Source: Proteobacteria bacterium UBA6920
GTDB lineage: Bacteria > Pseudomonadota > Gammaproteobacteria > SG8-11
DNA: 14,374 bases
Assembly (NCBI GenBank): GCA_002448875.1
Contig: DKAS01000250.1
Coordinates: 236-14,609 of the forward strand
Direction of reading: 5' to 3'
Positions within the stretch are counted from its first letter, which is position 1. Each line of letters begins with the position of its first letter. The notes beneath the pieces were generated by a model, which saw only the letters and a list, made by a program, of their open reading frames with translations, made no database searches and was not told the DNA's origin. This document shows positions 13,923 to 14,374 of this stretch, one piece after another. The position numbers and the translations under genes are program-made.

Positions 13923-14374
13923 AGGATGAGCCCGCCGCTGAGCAGCACCTGGCCGAGCACGGCGCCGCCGCGGATCTTGTGCAGCAAGGCCGGATCGGCG
14001 ACCGCCTGATCCAGCGCCAGCTGACGAATCTGATAATGCCCCAACCCCGGATACTGCTGGTAGAGATTGGCCAGCAGCGCCGTCACCCGCGGGGTAGCCA
14101 CGGAGGTGCCCTCGGCTTCCAGGTAGCCGCTGGGATCATACAATTTGCGAAACAGGGACAGGTCGCCACGCGGCACCGTCGAATAGACCGCCGTGCCCAC
14201 GGTCGCCAGGTCGACGCTATTGACGCCGTAATTGGACGCCGACCACAAACCGCCGTCCCGATCCAGCGCCGCGACCGTCAGCATGTTGTCACGGTGATAG
14301 CTCGCCGGGAAAAATCCCTGCGTCTGATCGAGATCCTGAGCAAAATTGCCGGCCGCCGCCACCACCAGCACGCC
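13913..14374 (-). CDS. S8 family (subtilisin-like) serine peptidase, C-terminal part only
   Basis: The frame is open from the right window edge; the visible 153 residues are the C-terminal part. 'GVLVVAAAGNF' carries the oxyanion-hole asparagine. 'GLWSASNYGVNSVDLATVGTAVYST' matches the substrate-cleft region. 'EGTSVATPRVTALLANL' contains the catalytic serine in the G-T-S-x-A-x-P motif. The Asp and His of the triad must lie outside the window. The protein ends about 60 residues after the serine, so there is no long C-terminal extension. It is convergent with, and overlaps by 10 bp, the HprK-related kinase gene. Whether it belongs to the same system, for example as a processing protease, cannot be decided from this part. 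Confidence 0.9.
   Translation of the reverse strand, partial: GVLVVAAAGNFAQDLDQTQGFFPASYHRDNMLTVAALDRDGGLWSASNYGVNSVDLATVGTAVYSTVPRGDLSLFRKLYDPSGYLEAEGTSVATPRVTALLANLYQQYPGLGHYQIRQLALDQAVADPALLHKIRGGAVLGQVLLSGGLILQP

Overview
The window (about 60 % GC by eye) looks like chromosomal DNA of a gammaproteobacterium. The cmoA-cmoB pair for tRNA wobble-uridine modification, the very large exported M4 metallopeptidase with a GlyGly-CTERM-like tail, and the HPr-rel-A-type genes point that way. I cannot name a genus. I see no tRNA, rRNA, insertion sequence, CRISPR array or phage gene.

Left part (1-4501): a minus-strand membrane PAS sensor runs off the left edge. Divergent from it, behind a 388-bp gene-free region with an inverted repeat, is a 63-codon peptide gene with a near-perfect ribosome binding site and its own intrinsic terminator. 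Then come cmoA (a TATAAT box lies 8 bases before its ATG) and cmoB, overlapping by 46 bases. A 98-residue exported protein follows, with a segment resembling the Sm/Hfq fold and an extended -10 promoter.

Middle part (4488-9995, minus): one 1835-codon gene encodes a secreted thermolysin-family (M4) metallopeptidase. It has an intact zinc site, a jelly-roll domain, nine cadherin-like repeats of about 90 residues, two Calx-beta-like repeats and a GlyGly-CTERM-like anchor. Its 3' end overlaps the 98-residue gene tail-to-tail by 14 bp.

Right part (10235-14374): a divergent locus. On the minus strand an NTP_transf_5 nucleotidyltransferase-like gene is followed 7 nt later by an Atg22/UMF1-type MFS transporter. 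On the plus strand a good sigma70 promoter drives a PqqD-like peptide chaperone and an HPr kinase-related (HprK-rel-A) P-loop protein. The kinase gene overlaps by 10 bp, tail-to-tail, an S8 (subtilisin-like) peptidase that leaves the right edge. PqqD-like protein plus HprK-like kinase plus NTP_transf_5 protein is the combination called the HPr-rel-A system, whose product is not established as far as I know. It also resembles the accessory set of phosphorylated lasso-peptide clusters, but no cyclase or transglutaminase-like peptidase is visible here. No precursor lies between these genes. The orphan peptide at 2111-2302 is the only stand-alone short peptide gene in the window, and I propose it, as inference, as a candidate substrate.
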